NCBI GenBank assembly: GCA_016710685.1
Contig: JADJVC010000002.1
Coordinates: 1 to 64,000 of the forward strand
DNA from: Flavobacteriales bacterium
GTDB lineage: Bacteria > Bacteroidota > Bacteroidia > Flavobacteriales_F > PHOS-HE28
Reading direction: 5' to 3'
DNA length: 64,000 nucleotides
Part shown: in pieces, positions 9,805 through 18,249 of the stretch
Layout of the letters: the number at the start of each line of letters is the position of its first letter
Numbering within the stretch: position 1 is the first letter of the stretch
Position numbers and translations under genes: made by a program
Notes under the pieces: model-generated
Databases searched by the model: none
The model's input: the letters and a program-made list of their open reading frames with translations, nothing else
Told to the model about the DNA's origin: nothing

Positions 9805-11121
9805 ATGACCTTATCTATCCGCCAACCGGCCCTTTTCGCCGCTATCGTGGTCAGCACGGCCCTTAGTGCCCAAAGCAGTGTAAGTACCGGTTGCATCGGT
9901 GAACTTACTGGGCAGGCCTGCGGTCCCCGGCTCAACACGATCACAACGGCGGTCCCGTTTTTGATGATCGGCCCCGATTCGCGTTCCGGCGGCATGGGGG
10001 ATGCCGGTGTAGCACTTCCCGCAGATGCGAGTGCATTGCACTGGAACCCAAGCAAACTGGCCTTTGCGGAGAATGAAGGTGAATTCCGGGTTTCCGTTTC
10101 GCCATGGCTGCGCACGTTGGTGCCGGACATGAGCCTTTCTTACTTGGCGGGCTATAAGAAGTTGAACAAGCGCGCTGCCATTGGCGGCTCCCTTCGCTAC
10201 TTCAACTTGGGCAGCATCACCTTTACGGACATTAACGGTGGAGTGATCCGGGATTTCAAGCCTGCGGAATTCGCAGTTGACGTAACGTTCGCGCAACAGT
10301 TCAGCGATCGTTTCGCCGGGGGTGTTTCGCTTCGCTACATCAACAGCAACCTAACCGGTGGCCTCGACGTTGGTACTTCAAATACCAAAGCAGGGCAAGC
10401 TGTGGCTGCGGACGTGTCCTTCTTTTACCGCAACACGGACATGGTGATCTCTTCCAAGGACGCCACTTTCGCCTTCGGTGTGGACGTATCGAACATCGGC
10501 AATAAGGTAGCTTACAGCAACAGCTCACGCACGGATTTCCTGCCCGTTAACCTCCGCTTTGGTCCGGCGCTTACGGTCGATATCGACGAGTACAACAGCA
10601 TCACATTTAACGCGGACATCAACAAACTGCTGGTGCCCACTCCACCCGTGTACAAGACCGTGCCGGACGACAACGGCAATCCGGTAGCGGTTTTGAATGC
10701 CGACGGCACGTATGAGATCTTCAGTGGTGAGGACCCTAACAGGGGCTTGGCTGCGGGGGTCTTCGGATCCTTTAGTGACGCCCCCGGCATCGTCTACACC
10801 GATGCCGATGGCGTGCAGCACTTGGAACCTGGCAGCAAGCTGAAGGAGGAGCTTCGTGAATTCTATTATGGAGGCGGCTTCGAGTATTGGTACGCGAAGC
10901 AGTTCGCTTTCCGCACCGGTTACTTCTGGGAAGCCGCCACCAAGGGCGACCGCAAATACTTCACCATGGGCTTAGGTGTGAAATACAGCATTTTCTCGCT
11001 GGATTTCAGCTACCTCATCGCCAACACGCAGCGCAGCCCGTTGGCGAATACGCTCCGCTTCACGCTGGGCTTCAACTTCGACGGCAAGGCTAAGAAGAAG
11101 GCCAGCGACACCGAAGGATGA
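9805..11121 (+). CDS. porV: T9SS outer-membrane shuttle protein PorV (LptO)
   Basis: FadL-like outer-membrane barrel that takes folded T9SS cargo from the translocon to the PorU sortase. The 438-aa protein has a signal peptide (MTLSIRQPALFAAIVV...LSAQ) and the family-typical start of the mature part: VPFLMIGPDSRSGGMGDAG, then ASALHWNPSKLAF. The barrel part follows (SYLAGYKKL, GGSLRYFNLGSI, FYYGGGFEYWYAKQFAFRTGYF, LRFTLGFNF). The position directly after porU is the same as in Flavobacterium. Its stop overlaps the ispF start (ATGA), so the two are translationally coupled. Confidence 0.95.
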   Translation: MTLSIRQPALFAAIVVSTALSAQSSVSTGCIGELTGQACGPRLNTITTAVPFLMIGPDSRSGGMGDAGVALPADASALHWNPSKLAFAENEGEFRVSVSPWLRTLVPDMSLSYLAGYKKLNKRAAIGGSLRYFNLGSITFTDINGGVIRDFKPAEFAVDVTFAQQFSDRFAGGVSLRYINSNLTGGLDVGTSNTKAGQAVAADVSFFYRNTDMVISSKDATFAFGVDVSNIGNKVAYSNSSRTDFLPVNLRFGPALTVDIDEYNSITFNADINKLLVPTPPVYKTVPDDNGNPVAVLNADGTYEIFSGEDPNRGLAAGVFGSFSDAPGIVYTDADGVQHLEPGSKLKEELREFYYGGGFEYWYAKQFAFRTGYFWEAATKGDRKYFTMGLGVKYSIFSLDFSYLIANTQRSPLANTLRFTLGFNFDGKAKKKASDTEG

Positions 11122-11597
11122 GCATGCGCGTAGGCTTTGGCTATGACAGCCATCGCTTGGTGGAAGGCCGCCCTTTGATGTTGGGCGGCATTGATGTTCC
11201 ACACCACTTAGGCAGTTTAGGGCACAGCGATGCCGACGTGTTGCTCCACGCACTGTGTGATGCATTGCTGGGTGCGTTGGCCTTGGGCGACATCGGTTCC
11301 CATTTCCCGGATACCGACCCGGCCTACAAAGGCGCCGATAGCCGCAAATTGCTGGCGGCCGTGGTGAAGTTGATAAACGATAAAGGCTGGAACGTGGGCA
11401 ACGTGGACTGCACCGTGGTGCTGGAGCGGCCCAAATTGCGCCCCCACATCGACGGGATGCGCACCGTGATCGCGGAGCTGTTAGGCGTAGCGCTGGACGC
11501 GGTTTCCGTGAAGGCGACCACCAACGAGAAGATGGGCTTTGCAGGGCGCGAAGAAGGCGTTTGCGCGTATGCGGTGGCGTTGTTGGAGCGGGAGTAA
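11118..11597 (+). CDS. ispF: 2-C-methyl-D-erythritol 2,4-cyclodiphosphate synthase
   Basis: Homotrimeric zinc enzyme of the MEP isoprenoid pathway that cyclises CDP-ME-2-phosphate with release of CMP. The 159-aa length is typical. The zinc ligands appear in the GYDSH motif near the start (D10, H12) and in the LGHSDADVLLHA block; the C-terminal signature TNEKMGFAGREEGV is intact. The start ATG shares four bases with the porV stop. A bidirectional hairpin lies downstream. Confidence 0.95.
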   Translation: MSMRVGFGYDSHRLVEGRPLMLGGIDVPHHLGSLGHSDADVLLHALCDALLGALALGDIGSHFPDTDPAYKGADSRKLLAAVVKLINDKGWNVGNVDCTVVLERPKLRPHIDGMRTVIAELLGVALDAVSVKATTNEKMGFAGREEGVCAYAVALLERE

Positions 11598-11664
11598 TTC
11601 CAATTCTTCCTTCAGAAGGAACTGATATTTCTCGGAGATCGGTAGCCTTTAAAATTGCTGATTG

Positions 11665-11714
11665 CTGATTTCTGATTCCGACTGCAGGCGCGGCTTGTCG
11701 GAATTAGGAATCAG
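11665..11714. terminator. Inverted repeat at the ispF / DUF4956 convergent junction
   Basis: Two 18-base arms (CTGATTTCTGATTCCGAC and its near-complement with two mismatches) enclose a 14-base loop between convergent genes. The left arm is part of a GATTGCTGATT word repeat. It may act as a bidirectional terminator. Confidence 0.5.
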
Positions 11715-11782
11715 GATTTTGCGGAATCGCGGAGCGTTCTGAGATGGCTTGTTCTTCGGAGGTTGCGGAAAACGAATTGGAA

Positions 11783-12431
11783 TCAATCATCCCCATCATC
11801 CCGAATAGCCTCACGGAAATTTTCGTGGTCCTGCTCGTCTTCGAAGTAAAACACACGGAGCATTGCGGTATCGCGCAGCAAGTCGATGCGTCCGATCTCC
11901 ACGCGGCTCACGCGTATGCCGAGGCGGTCGCGCAGGTCGGCATAAAGCGCTTCGCGGTTGGCGGGTTTGATGAGCTCGATGCGCTCGTAGATCAGTTGGC
12001 GCATGGCTTCATGGCGGGTGAGCCACACCTGTTCCAGCACGAACACCAAAAGCAAGATCATGCCATTGGTGAAGAGCAGTTCCGCCAGGCTGATCTTCTT
12101 CCCGGCCAAGGCATTGATCACAGCTAAGCAGATCGCAGCGAACAAGTAGGTCATGTCCTTCACCTCCAGCTGCTCGGTGCGGTAGCGGATGATGCTGAAA
12201 ATGGCGAACAGCCCGAAGCCGAAGCCCATGCTCAGCTTCACGTTGTTCATCAGAATGCAAAGGAAGAAGATGAGGAAGTTGAACACGAAATAGGTGAAGA
12301 GGTTTTCCTTTTCCGGTGGATGGGATAGTGATCAATCGGATGAGGATGAAAACGACCAGAGCATCAAGCCCGAACTTGAACACCATTTCCCACAGGTCCT
12401 CGTGGAAGAGGTTCATACCGAAGAATTTCAT
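11783..12431 (-). CDS. DUF4956 membrane protein, partner of VTC-domain protein (frameshifted)
   Basis: Integral membrane protein of the DUF4956 family, about 215 aa when repaired. The ATG at 12431 overlaps the stop of the VTC-domain gene (ATGA). The N-terminus reads MKFFGMNLFHEDLWEM followed by a first membrane segment (LDALVVFILIRLITI). Two apparent one-base deletions near 12300-12325 then break the frame (the repaired text would read HYPIHRKKENLFTYFVFNF). After them come membrane helices (NFLIFFLCILMNNV, FGFGLFAIFSIIRYRTE, TYLFAAICLAVINALA, LLLVFVLEQVWL) and a soluble C-terminal domain. Known context: this family pairs with VTC polyphosphate-polymerase-like proteins. Its biochemical role is unknown to me. 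Confidence 0.75.
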
Positions 12432-13184
12432 AGTGCGATGGTTGGTGTTGCTGCGCGTGCGGCCTGCAGCAGCACGGGTTTGAAGGTGTTGTGTTTTAGT
12501 GCGGGGCGCAAGAGCGCGATGCCAATACAGTACTTGCTGAAGCTTACCGGGGGCACGGCCCATCGGCGCATGATGGCGGCGAAGGGAGAGCCGTGGCCGG
12601 TGCGTCCTTCCTTCAGTTCGGCCACGCACAGGCCGGTCATTTCGTTGGTGGCGCCCAAGTGCGAAAACGCAATGTCCATGTCGATGGTGAGGCGTTCCAG
12701 ACGCACGCGGTGTACCAGCGTAAGCCGGTGGAAAGCATTGTCCAACACGGGGGCCAGTTGTTCGGCGCTGCCAGCGTGATGCGACGAATGCTTGGTGTTC
12801 CGTGGAAAGTCGATCGGGATATTCCTGCAAAGGTGTCCGACGTTTGTCGGTGCCGCCGCGGCCTGTCTTGCGTTTCACCTCCAGCACGCAAAGGCCGCTT
12901 CCGCCGTAGCGGCGCACCCGCACCTTGCTGCGCAGTGGGCGCCCGTTGTGATGGTCGAAGTAATGCTTCAGCGCCGGTGTGTCGAAATAGCGCGTTTGGT
13001 AATCGATGCCCCGGACCCCGTTGACTTCCAGCAGGCGGTATTCCGGCAGTAGTTCCTCCAACAACTCCGTGAGCCGGTGCGCACCAAAGACGTACTTGGT
13101 GTCCATGCGGACCAGGAGCTGCACGGCATCCATTTCGGCCAGCTTGATGGGGGCGAAGCGTTGAAGGACGGCAGGCAGGGACAT
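12428..13184 (-). CDS. VTC-domain (polyphosphate polymerase-like) protein (frameshifted)
   Basis: Protein with the VTC/CYTH-like tunnel fold found in polyphosphate polymerases. From ATG 13184 the N-terminal half is clear: RMDTKYVFGAHRLTELLEEL, GIDYQTRYFDTPALKHYFDHHNGR and the basic strand SKVRVRRYGGSGLCVLEVKRK. The frame is lost near 12785 by an apparent one-base deletion and resumes with AEQLAPVLDNAFHRLTLVHR, RLTIDMDIAF and LCVAELKEGRTG, where E in VAELK is a typical catalytic strand residue. The stop overlaps the DUF4956 start by four bases, forming an operon. The repaired length is about 252 aa. The polymer product is inferred from the family only. Confidence 0.75.
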
Positions 13185-13220
13185 GGGCGAAAGCGGGGCA
13201 AGCTAAGGAATGGCGGGGAG

Positions 13221-13350
13221 TTGCAGTGGGCAGTGGCAGTGGGCAGTGGCAGTCGGCAGTGGCAGTAGGCAGGGGCAGTTGGCAATGGCAGTTGGCAATG
13301 GCAGTCGGCAGTACCCTGTGCCCAGTACCCGATACCCAATACCAGAAACT
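13221..13350. repeat. Tandem GGCAGT-word array followed by TACCC-word array
   Basis: About 90 bases of a degenerate hexamer (GGCAGT, with one variable base between copies) run into about 35 bases of a second word (GTACCCGATACCCAATACC). The two words occur together again at 53615-53720, and the second word recurs at 25644-25677. The array fills the spacer between the divergent VTC gene and cdd. Confidence 0.7.
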
Positions 13351-13400
13351 CAACATACCAACCCCTTGCAGGCGCTACCTTCGGCACCCTTAAACGCTAC

Positions 13401-13898
13401 ATGGCAAACACACGCAAGATCGCGCTGCACTATTTGCAGCATTCCTCCTGGTCGGTTCTTCCGGCAGAAGACAAGGAACTGTTGGAGCTGGCGGCCAAGG
13501 CGGCAAAAAACGCTTATGCCCCATATTCGAAGTTCAAGGTTGGCGCAGCCATCCGGATGGAAAGCGGAGAGATCGTTCCGGGTAGCAACCAGGAAAATGC
13601 GAGCTTTCCAGCTGGCATTTGCGCCGAACGCACGGCCCTGCACGCGGCCATGACGGTTTTGCCAAAGGGTGAAGTGGAGAGCATTGCGATCGTTGTTCCG
13701 CAGATAAAAGGCACCAAGCCGGTTACTCCGTGCGGCATCTGCAGGCAAGCCTTGGTGGAGCAGGAGCGCCGCCAGAAAGGGCCCATGCGCCTGTTGATGG
13801 GCATCGTAAAAGGCCCGGTGATCGAGACGTTCAGCGCGGAGACGTTGCTGCCGCTCAGCTTCGACAGCAGCCAGCTGGGGAAAAAGAAGGCCGTTTGA
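13401..13898 (+). CDS. cdd: Cytidine deaminase
   Basis: Zinc enzyme of pyrimidine salvage that deaminates (deoxy)cytidine to (deoxy)uridine. The 165-aa protein has the homotetrameric-type active site: C74 and E76 in CAERTAL, and C111 and C114 in PCGICRQ. The substrate-binding start FKVGAAIRMESG is present. It lies upstream of pdhA on the same strand, 37 bases apart, as in Flavobacterium near the T9SS genes. Confidence 0.95.
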   Translation: MANTRKIALHYLQHSSWSVLPAEDKELLELAAKAAKNAYAPYSKFKVGAAIRMESGEIVPGSNQENASFPAGICAERTALHAAMTVLPKGEVESIAIVVPQIKGTKPVTPCGICRQALVEQERRQKGPMRLLMGIVKGPVIETFSAETLLPLSFDSSQLGKKKAV

Positions 13899-13905
13899 CC
13901 GTAGT

Positions 13906-13913
13906 TATCTTTG
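13906..13913 (+). promoter_or_regulatory. Candidate -7 box upstream of pdhA
   Basis: TATCTTTG fits the Bacteroidota -7 element TAnnTTTG and lies 22 bases before the pdhA ATG, within the cdd-pdhA spacer. The -33 region is not convincing. Confidence 0.3.
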
Positions 13914-13935
13914 GGCGCGTCATTTATATCCCGCA

Positions 13936-14979
13936 ATGAGCAAGACCACTGCAAGCAAAACACCAAAAGCCGCGAAGGAAAAATCGCCCGCTACGGCCTT
14001 CGACAAAGCCACGTATCTCGGTTGGTACAAGGAAATGCTGTTGATGCGGCGCTTCGAGGAAAGGACCGGCCAGCTTTACACCCAGCAAAAATTCGGCGGC
14101 TTCTGCCACCTCTACATCGGCCAAGAAGCCATACTTGCGGGGCTTTCCACCGCCATGCAAAAGGGCGATCGCATCATTACCGCCTACCGCGACCATGCGC
14201 ACCCTTTAATGTTGGGCACCCCAGCGAAAGAGGTGATGGCCGAACTCTACGGGCGCATCACCGGCAGCAGCAAAGGCAAAGGCGGCAGCATGCACTTTTT
14301 CGACAAGGAGCGCAACCTTTTCGGAGGTCACGGCATTGTTGGTGCACAGATCGCTTTGGGCGCGGGCATCGCCTTTGCGGACAAATACCGCGGCGGCGAT
14401 CAAGTGACCTACTGCTTTTTCGGTGATGGCGCTGCGCGGCAAGGCATTTTGCACGAGACCTTCAACATGGCCATGACGTGGAAGCTGCCGGTGGTGTTCG
14501 TAATTGAAAACAACGACTACGCCATGGGCACCAGCGTGGAGCGCACGAGCAATGTGCATGAAATGTACAAGTTGGGTTTGAGCTACGACATGCCAGGCGC
14601 GCCGGTGAACGGCATGCGTTGCGAGGATGTCCACAACGCTTTTTCCGATGCGGCGGCACACGTCCGCTCCGGCAACGGCCCATTCCTGCTGGAAATAAAG
14701 ACCTACCGGTACCGCGGGCACAGCATGAGCGACCCGGGCAAGTACCGCACCAAGGAAGAAGTGGAAGAATACAAGCGCCGCGATCCGTTGGAAGATGTGC
14801 GCCTAAAATTGGTGGAACATAAGTGGGCCACGGAAGCGCAGTTGGAGAAGATGGACACAGACGTGAAAAAGGAAGTGGAGGACGCGGTGAAATTCGCTGA
14901 GGATAGCCCGTATCCGCCGTTGGACGAACTGTACATCGACGTGTACAAAGAGAAGGACTACCCGTTTATCAAGGATTAA
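13936..14979 (+). CDS. pdhA: Pyruvate dehydrogenase E1 component, alpha subunit
   Basis: Alpha subunit of the heterotetrameric E1 enzyme that decarboxylates pyruvate with thiamine diphosphate. The 347-aa protein has the ThDP motif GDG...NN at about residues 162-190 (FGDGAARQGILHET...VIENNDYAMGTS) and the phosphorylation-loop-type sequence TYRYRGHSMSDPGKYR. No E1 beta gene is adjacent; pdhC follows directly, so the beta subunit must be encoded elsewhere. It is part of the cdd-pdhA-pdhC-methyltransferase run on the plus strand. Confidence 0.95.
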   Translation: MSKTTASKTPKAAKEKSPATAFDKATYLGWYKEMLLMRRFEERTGQLYTQQKFGGFCHLYIGQEAILAGLSTAMQKGDRIITAYRDHAHPLMLGTPAKEVMAELYGRITGSSKGKGGSMHFFDKERNLFGGHGIVGAQIALGAGIAFADKYRGGDQVTYCFFGDGAARQGILHETFNMAMTWKLPVVFVIENNDYAMGTSVERTSNVHEMYKLGLSYDMPGAPVNGMRCEDVHNAFSDAAAHVRSGNGPFLLEIKTYRYRGHSMSDPGKYRTKEEVEEYKRRDPLEDVRLKLVEHKWATEAQLEKMDTDVKKEVEDAVKFAEDSPYPPLDELYIDVYKEKDYPFIKD

Positions 14980-15027
14980 GCAGGTCGGCGCATTGCCGAT
15001 AGAACACAAACATTGCAGCAAAGCAGC

Positions 15028-16380
15028 ATGGCCGAAATCGTTACGATGCCCAAGTTGAGCGACACCATGACCGAGGGCGTGGTGGCCGCATGGCACAAAA
15101 AGGTGGGGGACGCGGTGAAGAGCGGGGAGATCCTCGCGGAGATCGAGACCGACAAGGCCACCATGGAATTCGAGAGCTACTACGACGGCGTGTTGCTGCA
15201 TCAAGGCGTGGCGGCGGGCAAGGCTGCTCCGGTAGATTCACTGTTGGCGATCATTGGAAAAAAGGGAGAGGACATCAGTGCGATCTTGAAAGAGGCTGCC
15301 AGTAACGCGGCCCCACCGAAATCGGAAACTGCTACCAGTAGCGTCGACCCATCGGGTCGACAGTCTACCGGTAGCGACACCCCCGTTTCACCGCCAAAGA
15401 AGGACGGAGCCGAATCAAGTCAAAAACCGGAGCAGAAATCCGAAGCGCGCACTGCCACTTCAGCTCCCGCACCCGCACCGGCGTTCGCGCCCATGCGCAC
15501 CGCAACGGCGGAAGCCGCACCGGCGAACGGTCGCGTTAAGGCGAGCCCGTTGGCCAAACGGTTGGCCGAAGAGCGTGGTATTGACATTGCACGAGTGCGC
15601 GGTACCGGCGACGACGGCCGCATTACCAAGCACGATATTGAGAGCTACCTCGCTGGTGGCATGGCTCCGGCGGCCGCGCAAGTGGAATCCTTCACCGAAG
15701 TACCGGTGAGCCAAATGCGTAAGACCATCGCCAAGCGTTTGGCGGAAAGCAAGTTCAGCGCGCCACATTTCTACCTCACCATCGCGGTGGACATGGGCAA
15801 CGCCATGGCAGCGCGCGAGGCCATCAACAAAGCGGTGGCTCCGGACAAGATCAGCTTTAACGACCTGGTGGTGAAAGCATGTGCCATGGCCCTGCGCCAG
15901 CACCCCAAGGTGAACAGCAGTTGGCTCGGCGACAAGATCCGCTACAACGAACACGTGCATATCGGCGTGGCCGTGGCGGTGGAAGAAGGCCTGCTGGTGC
16001 CGGTGGTCCGCTTCGCGGACACCAAGTCCTTGCGCACCATCGGTGCAGAGGTACGCGAATTCGCCAAGCGCGCGAAAGACAAGAAATTGCAGCCGCAGGA
16101 CTGGGAAGGCAACACCTTCACCATCAGCAACCTCGGCATGTTCGGCATCGACGAATTCACGGCCATCATCAATCCGCCCGATGCGTGCATTTTGGCGGTG
16201 GGTGCGATCATGGACACCGCCGTTGTGAAAGGCGGCGCGGTGGTTCCGGGCCACATCATGAAGGTCACCTTGAGCTGCGACCACCGCGTGGTTGACGGCG
16301 TTACGGGTGCCATGTTCTTAAACAGCGTGCGGGATTCTTTGGAGAATCCGGTGCTGATGTTGGGCGCAGCTTCGATCTAA
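15028..16380 (+). CDS. pdhC: Pyruvate dehydrogenase E2, dihydrolipoamide acetyltransferase
   Basis: Core subunit of the pyruvate dehydrogenase complex; it transfers the acetyl group from lipoamide to CoA. From ATG 15028 it has 450 aa; an upstream TTG at 15013 is less likely. Domains in order: one lipoyl domain with lipoylated K43 (ETDKATMEFES), a long Ala/Pro/Ser linker, a peripheral-subunit-binding domain (VKASPLAKRLAEERGID...ITKHDIESYL) and the catalytic domain with H419-R-V-V-D423-G. The pdhA-pdhC order without pdhB matches related Flavobacteriales. Intact. Confidence 0.95.
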   Translation: MAEIVTMPKLSDTMTEGVVAAWHKKVGDAVKSGEILAEIETDKATMEFESYYDGVLLHQGVAAGKAAPVDSLLAIIGKKGEDISAILKEAASNAAPPKSETATSSVDPSGRQSTGSDTPVSPPKKDGAESSQKPEQKSEARTATSAPAPAPAFAPMRTATAEAAPANGRVKASPLAKRLAEERGIDIARVRGTGDDGRITKHDIESYLAGGMAPAAAQVESFTEVPVSQMRKTIAKRLAESKFSAPHFYLTIAVDMGNAMAAREAINKAVAPDKISFNDLVVKACAMALRQHPKVNSSWLGDKIRYNEHVHIGVAVAVEEGLLVPVVRFADTKSLRTIGAEVREFAKRAKDKKLQPQDWEGNTFTISNLGMFGIDEFTAIINPPDACILAVGAIMDTAVVKGGAVVPGHIMKVTLSCDHRVVDGVTGAMFLNSVRDSLENPVLMLGAASI

Positions 16381-16383
16381 AGA

Positions 16384-16830
16384 ATGTCTCCGGCGCGCAA
16401 GGACAACCTCGGCGCGCTGCTTGTCTTTGGACAGTTCGCGTGCATCGCCGTGTTATTGTTCGGCGGAGGCTGGGTTTTACCTTGGTGGGCTTGGGCGCTT
16501 TTGGTATTGGGCCTTCTGGTTTTCTTCTTGGCCGCAACCGCATTGGGCGGCAACAACTTCACCGCCATGCCCGTGCCGCGCGAGGGAAATACCTTGAGCA
16601 AGCGGGGGATTTATGCATTCGTAAGGCACCCGATGTACTTGTCGGTTCTGTTGTGTGGCTCCGCGATGGCGTTCGGGGCACCTTCATCTTGGCGTTGGGC
16701 CGCGCTGGGAGTTGCCGTTTTGGTACTTGTAGTGAAAGTGTACCACGAAGAGCGGAGGCTCACGGAAAAGCATCCGGAATATCCCGAGCTGATGCGGGGC
16801 GTGGCGAGGATCGTGCCGGGTGTGTGGTAA
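16384..16830 (+). CDS. Isoprenylcysteine/phospholipid methyltransferase-like membrane protein
   Basis: Small integral membrane protein of 148 aa with three to four hydrophobic helices (FACIAVLLFGGGWVLPW, WALLVLGLLVFFLAATAL, AALGVAVLVLVVKVY). The C-terminal part has the ICMT/PEMT signature: G-x-Y-x-x-x-RHPMYL followed by a helix and EERRL...HPEYPEL, which form the SAM site in this superfamily. It starts three bases after the pdhC stop, so it is probably in the same transcript. The substrate cannot be deduced. Confidence 0.8.
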   Translation: MSPARKDNLGALLVFGQFACIAVLLFGGGWVLPWWAWALLVLGLLVFFLAATALGGNNFTAMPVPREGNTLSKRGIYAFVRHPMYLSVLLCGSAMAFGAPSSWRWAALGVAVLVLVVKVYHEERRLTEKHPEYPELMRGVARIVPGVW

Positions 16831-16834
16831 GGTT

Positions 16835-16991
16835 GTTTTTTACCGCAACGGCGCAACGACGCAACGGGTTCGCAACGTTTCTTTTTTACCGCAACGGCGC
16901 AACGCTGGCAAAACGTTCATGTGTTCGCATGTCACGTTGCGTTATCGTTGCGTCCATGGCTGCCGGAGGCATGCGTAGCGCCGTTGCGGTC
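16835..16991. repeat. Interspersed CGCAACG inverted-repeat element, copy 1
   Basis: The unit TTTTTTACCGCAACGGCGCA occurs twice in direct orientation (from 16835 and 16883), and its complement GCGCCGTTGCGGT occurs at 16979-16991, so the element can fold back on itself. It fills the gap between two convergent genes. Copies 2 and 3 are at 20360-20497 and 44253-44391. Confidence 0.75.
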
Positions 16992-16997
16992 GAAATT

Positions 16998-18185
16998 TTA
17001 CGCCACCGCTTCCGGTTCTTCCTTCTTCGCTCGGAGCAAGGCATACGACATCAGCAGGCTGCTGCACAGGATCACTACGAACAGCACGCCGTTCCCCACC
17101 AAGGGATGGGCGTGCATTGCGGGAATGCTGAAGAAGAGCAGAATGCTAATGAGGCCGCGCGGAGCGATGAGCTGCACATGCGGCCGCTCCTCTTTCGCCA
17201 CCAATGCCATGATGCCGATACGGGCGAAGTAGATCGCCGCGATCATGAACGCGCCCAACGCAAGCACAGGCAATTGCCCCAGCTCCGGCAGGTTGATGCT
17301 GAAGCCGAACAGCAGGAAGAAGAAGGTGCGGATAAGAAAGGCGCTTTCGGCAGTTAGCGTCTTCATCTGGTCCAGATCGGCGGCCATTTTTGGGTAGTGG
17401 AAAATGCGTGCGAACACGGGATGGTTCAACCGGTCCGCGTTGTTCAACAACAGTCCGAAGGCCAGCACGATGATGAGCGAGCTCAGGTGGAACTGCTTCG
17501 CCAAGGCATACACCATAACCAGTACGGACATTATGAGGAAGAACTTGATGTGGTGCTTCAGCTTGCCCATGATGAAGAGCAGGCCGAGGCAGAACACCAC
17601 GGATATCAAGGCGATGGCGCCCATGTCCAGGCCCAAGCCGAGAATGGACTTGGAGGTGACGGTGTCGTTGAAGAGCACGAAATCGAACACCACGATGCCG
17701 ATGATGTCCGAAAGCGAAGACTCGTAGATCACGAACTCGCGGTCCTTCTTACGCATGTGGGCCACGCTGGGAATGGCGATGGACGAGCTGATGACCGCAA
17801 AGGGCAAGGCGTTAAGCACGCAGACGTACCAGCCTTCACTGCTCAGCAATTTCAACACCACGGCGATCAACGCGGCGGTACCTAACAGTACGAACAATGC
17901 GGAAAGAAAGGCGCGTTTTAGCATGCCCAGCTTGCCCTTGTCGAAGTGGATCTCCAGCGCGCCTTCCAGTACGATCAAGATCAGGCCCACGTTGCCCAGA
18001 ACGGCCAACAGCTTTGTGGTGTCACCCACGTCCACGCCAAGGTATTCGGTGATCAGGGAGATGCCGATGCCCAGCAGCATCAACAAAACCACTGAAGGGA
18101 ACCGCGTGCGTTTGGCGAACAGGTCGAAGAGATAAGAGAAGATGACCAGTCCGCAGAGAATGACCAGCGTAGTATATGTGCTCAT
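16998..18185 (-). CDS. Cation:proton antiporter (CPA family)
   Basis: Polytopic inner-membrane protein of 395 aa with about eleven hydrophobic helices, matching the Na+/H+ exchanger fold. The N-terminal part has the family features FPSVVLLMLLGIGISL and VGLILIVLEGALEIHF, with the acidic residue of the ion path in a membrane helix. A second acidic pair is in SSLSDIIGIVVFDFVLF. No TrkA-N or other cytoplasmic regulatory domain follows; the protein ends soon after the last helix with a short Lys/Glu-rich tail. The transported cation is not known. It faces recG divergently across 64 bases. Confidence 0.88.
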   Translation of the reverse strand: MSTYTTLVILCGLVIFSYLFDLFAKRTRFPSVVLLMLLGIGISLITEYLGVDVGDTTKLLAVLGNVGLILIVLEGALEIHFDKGKLGMLKRAFLSALFVLLGTAALIAVVLKLLSSEGWYVCVLNALPFAVISSSIAIPSVAHMRKKDREFVIYESSLSDIIGIVVFDFVLFNDTVTSKSILGLGLDMGAIALISVVFCLGLLFIMGKLKHHIKFFLIMSVLVMVYALAKQFHLSSLIIVLAFGLLLNNADRLNHPVFARIFHYPKMAADLDQMKTLTAESAFLIRTFFFLLFGFSINLPELGQLPVLALGAFMIAAIYFARIGIMALVAKEERPHVQLIAPRGLISILLFFSIPAMHAHPLVGNGVLFVVILCSSLLMSYALLRAKKEEPEAVA

Positions 18186-18249
18186 GCGGCCGTAAAGTAA
18201 ACCCGTATTGCTGAACGCGCGTTGCGCTGAACAGCCCTATTTTCGGGCC

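Noticed and set aside
13221..13350. CRISPR array
   Set aside because: Units are 6-12 bases, without spacers of constant length, and no cas gene is near.
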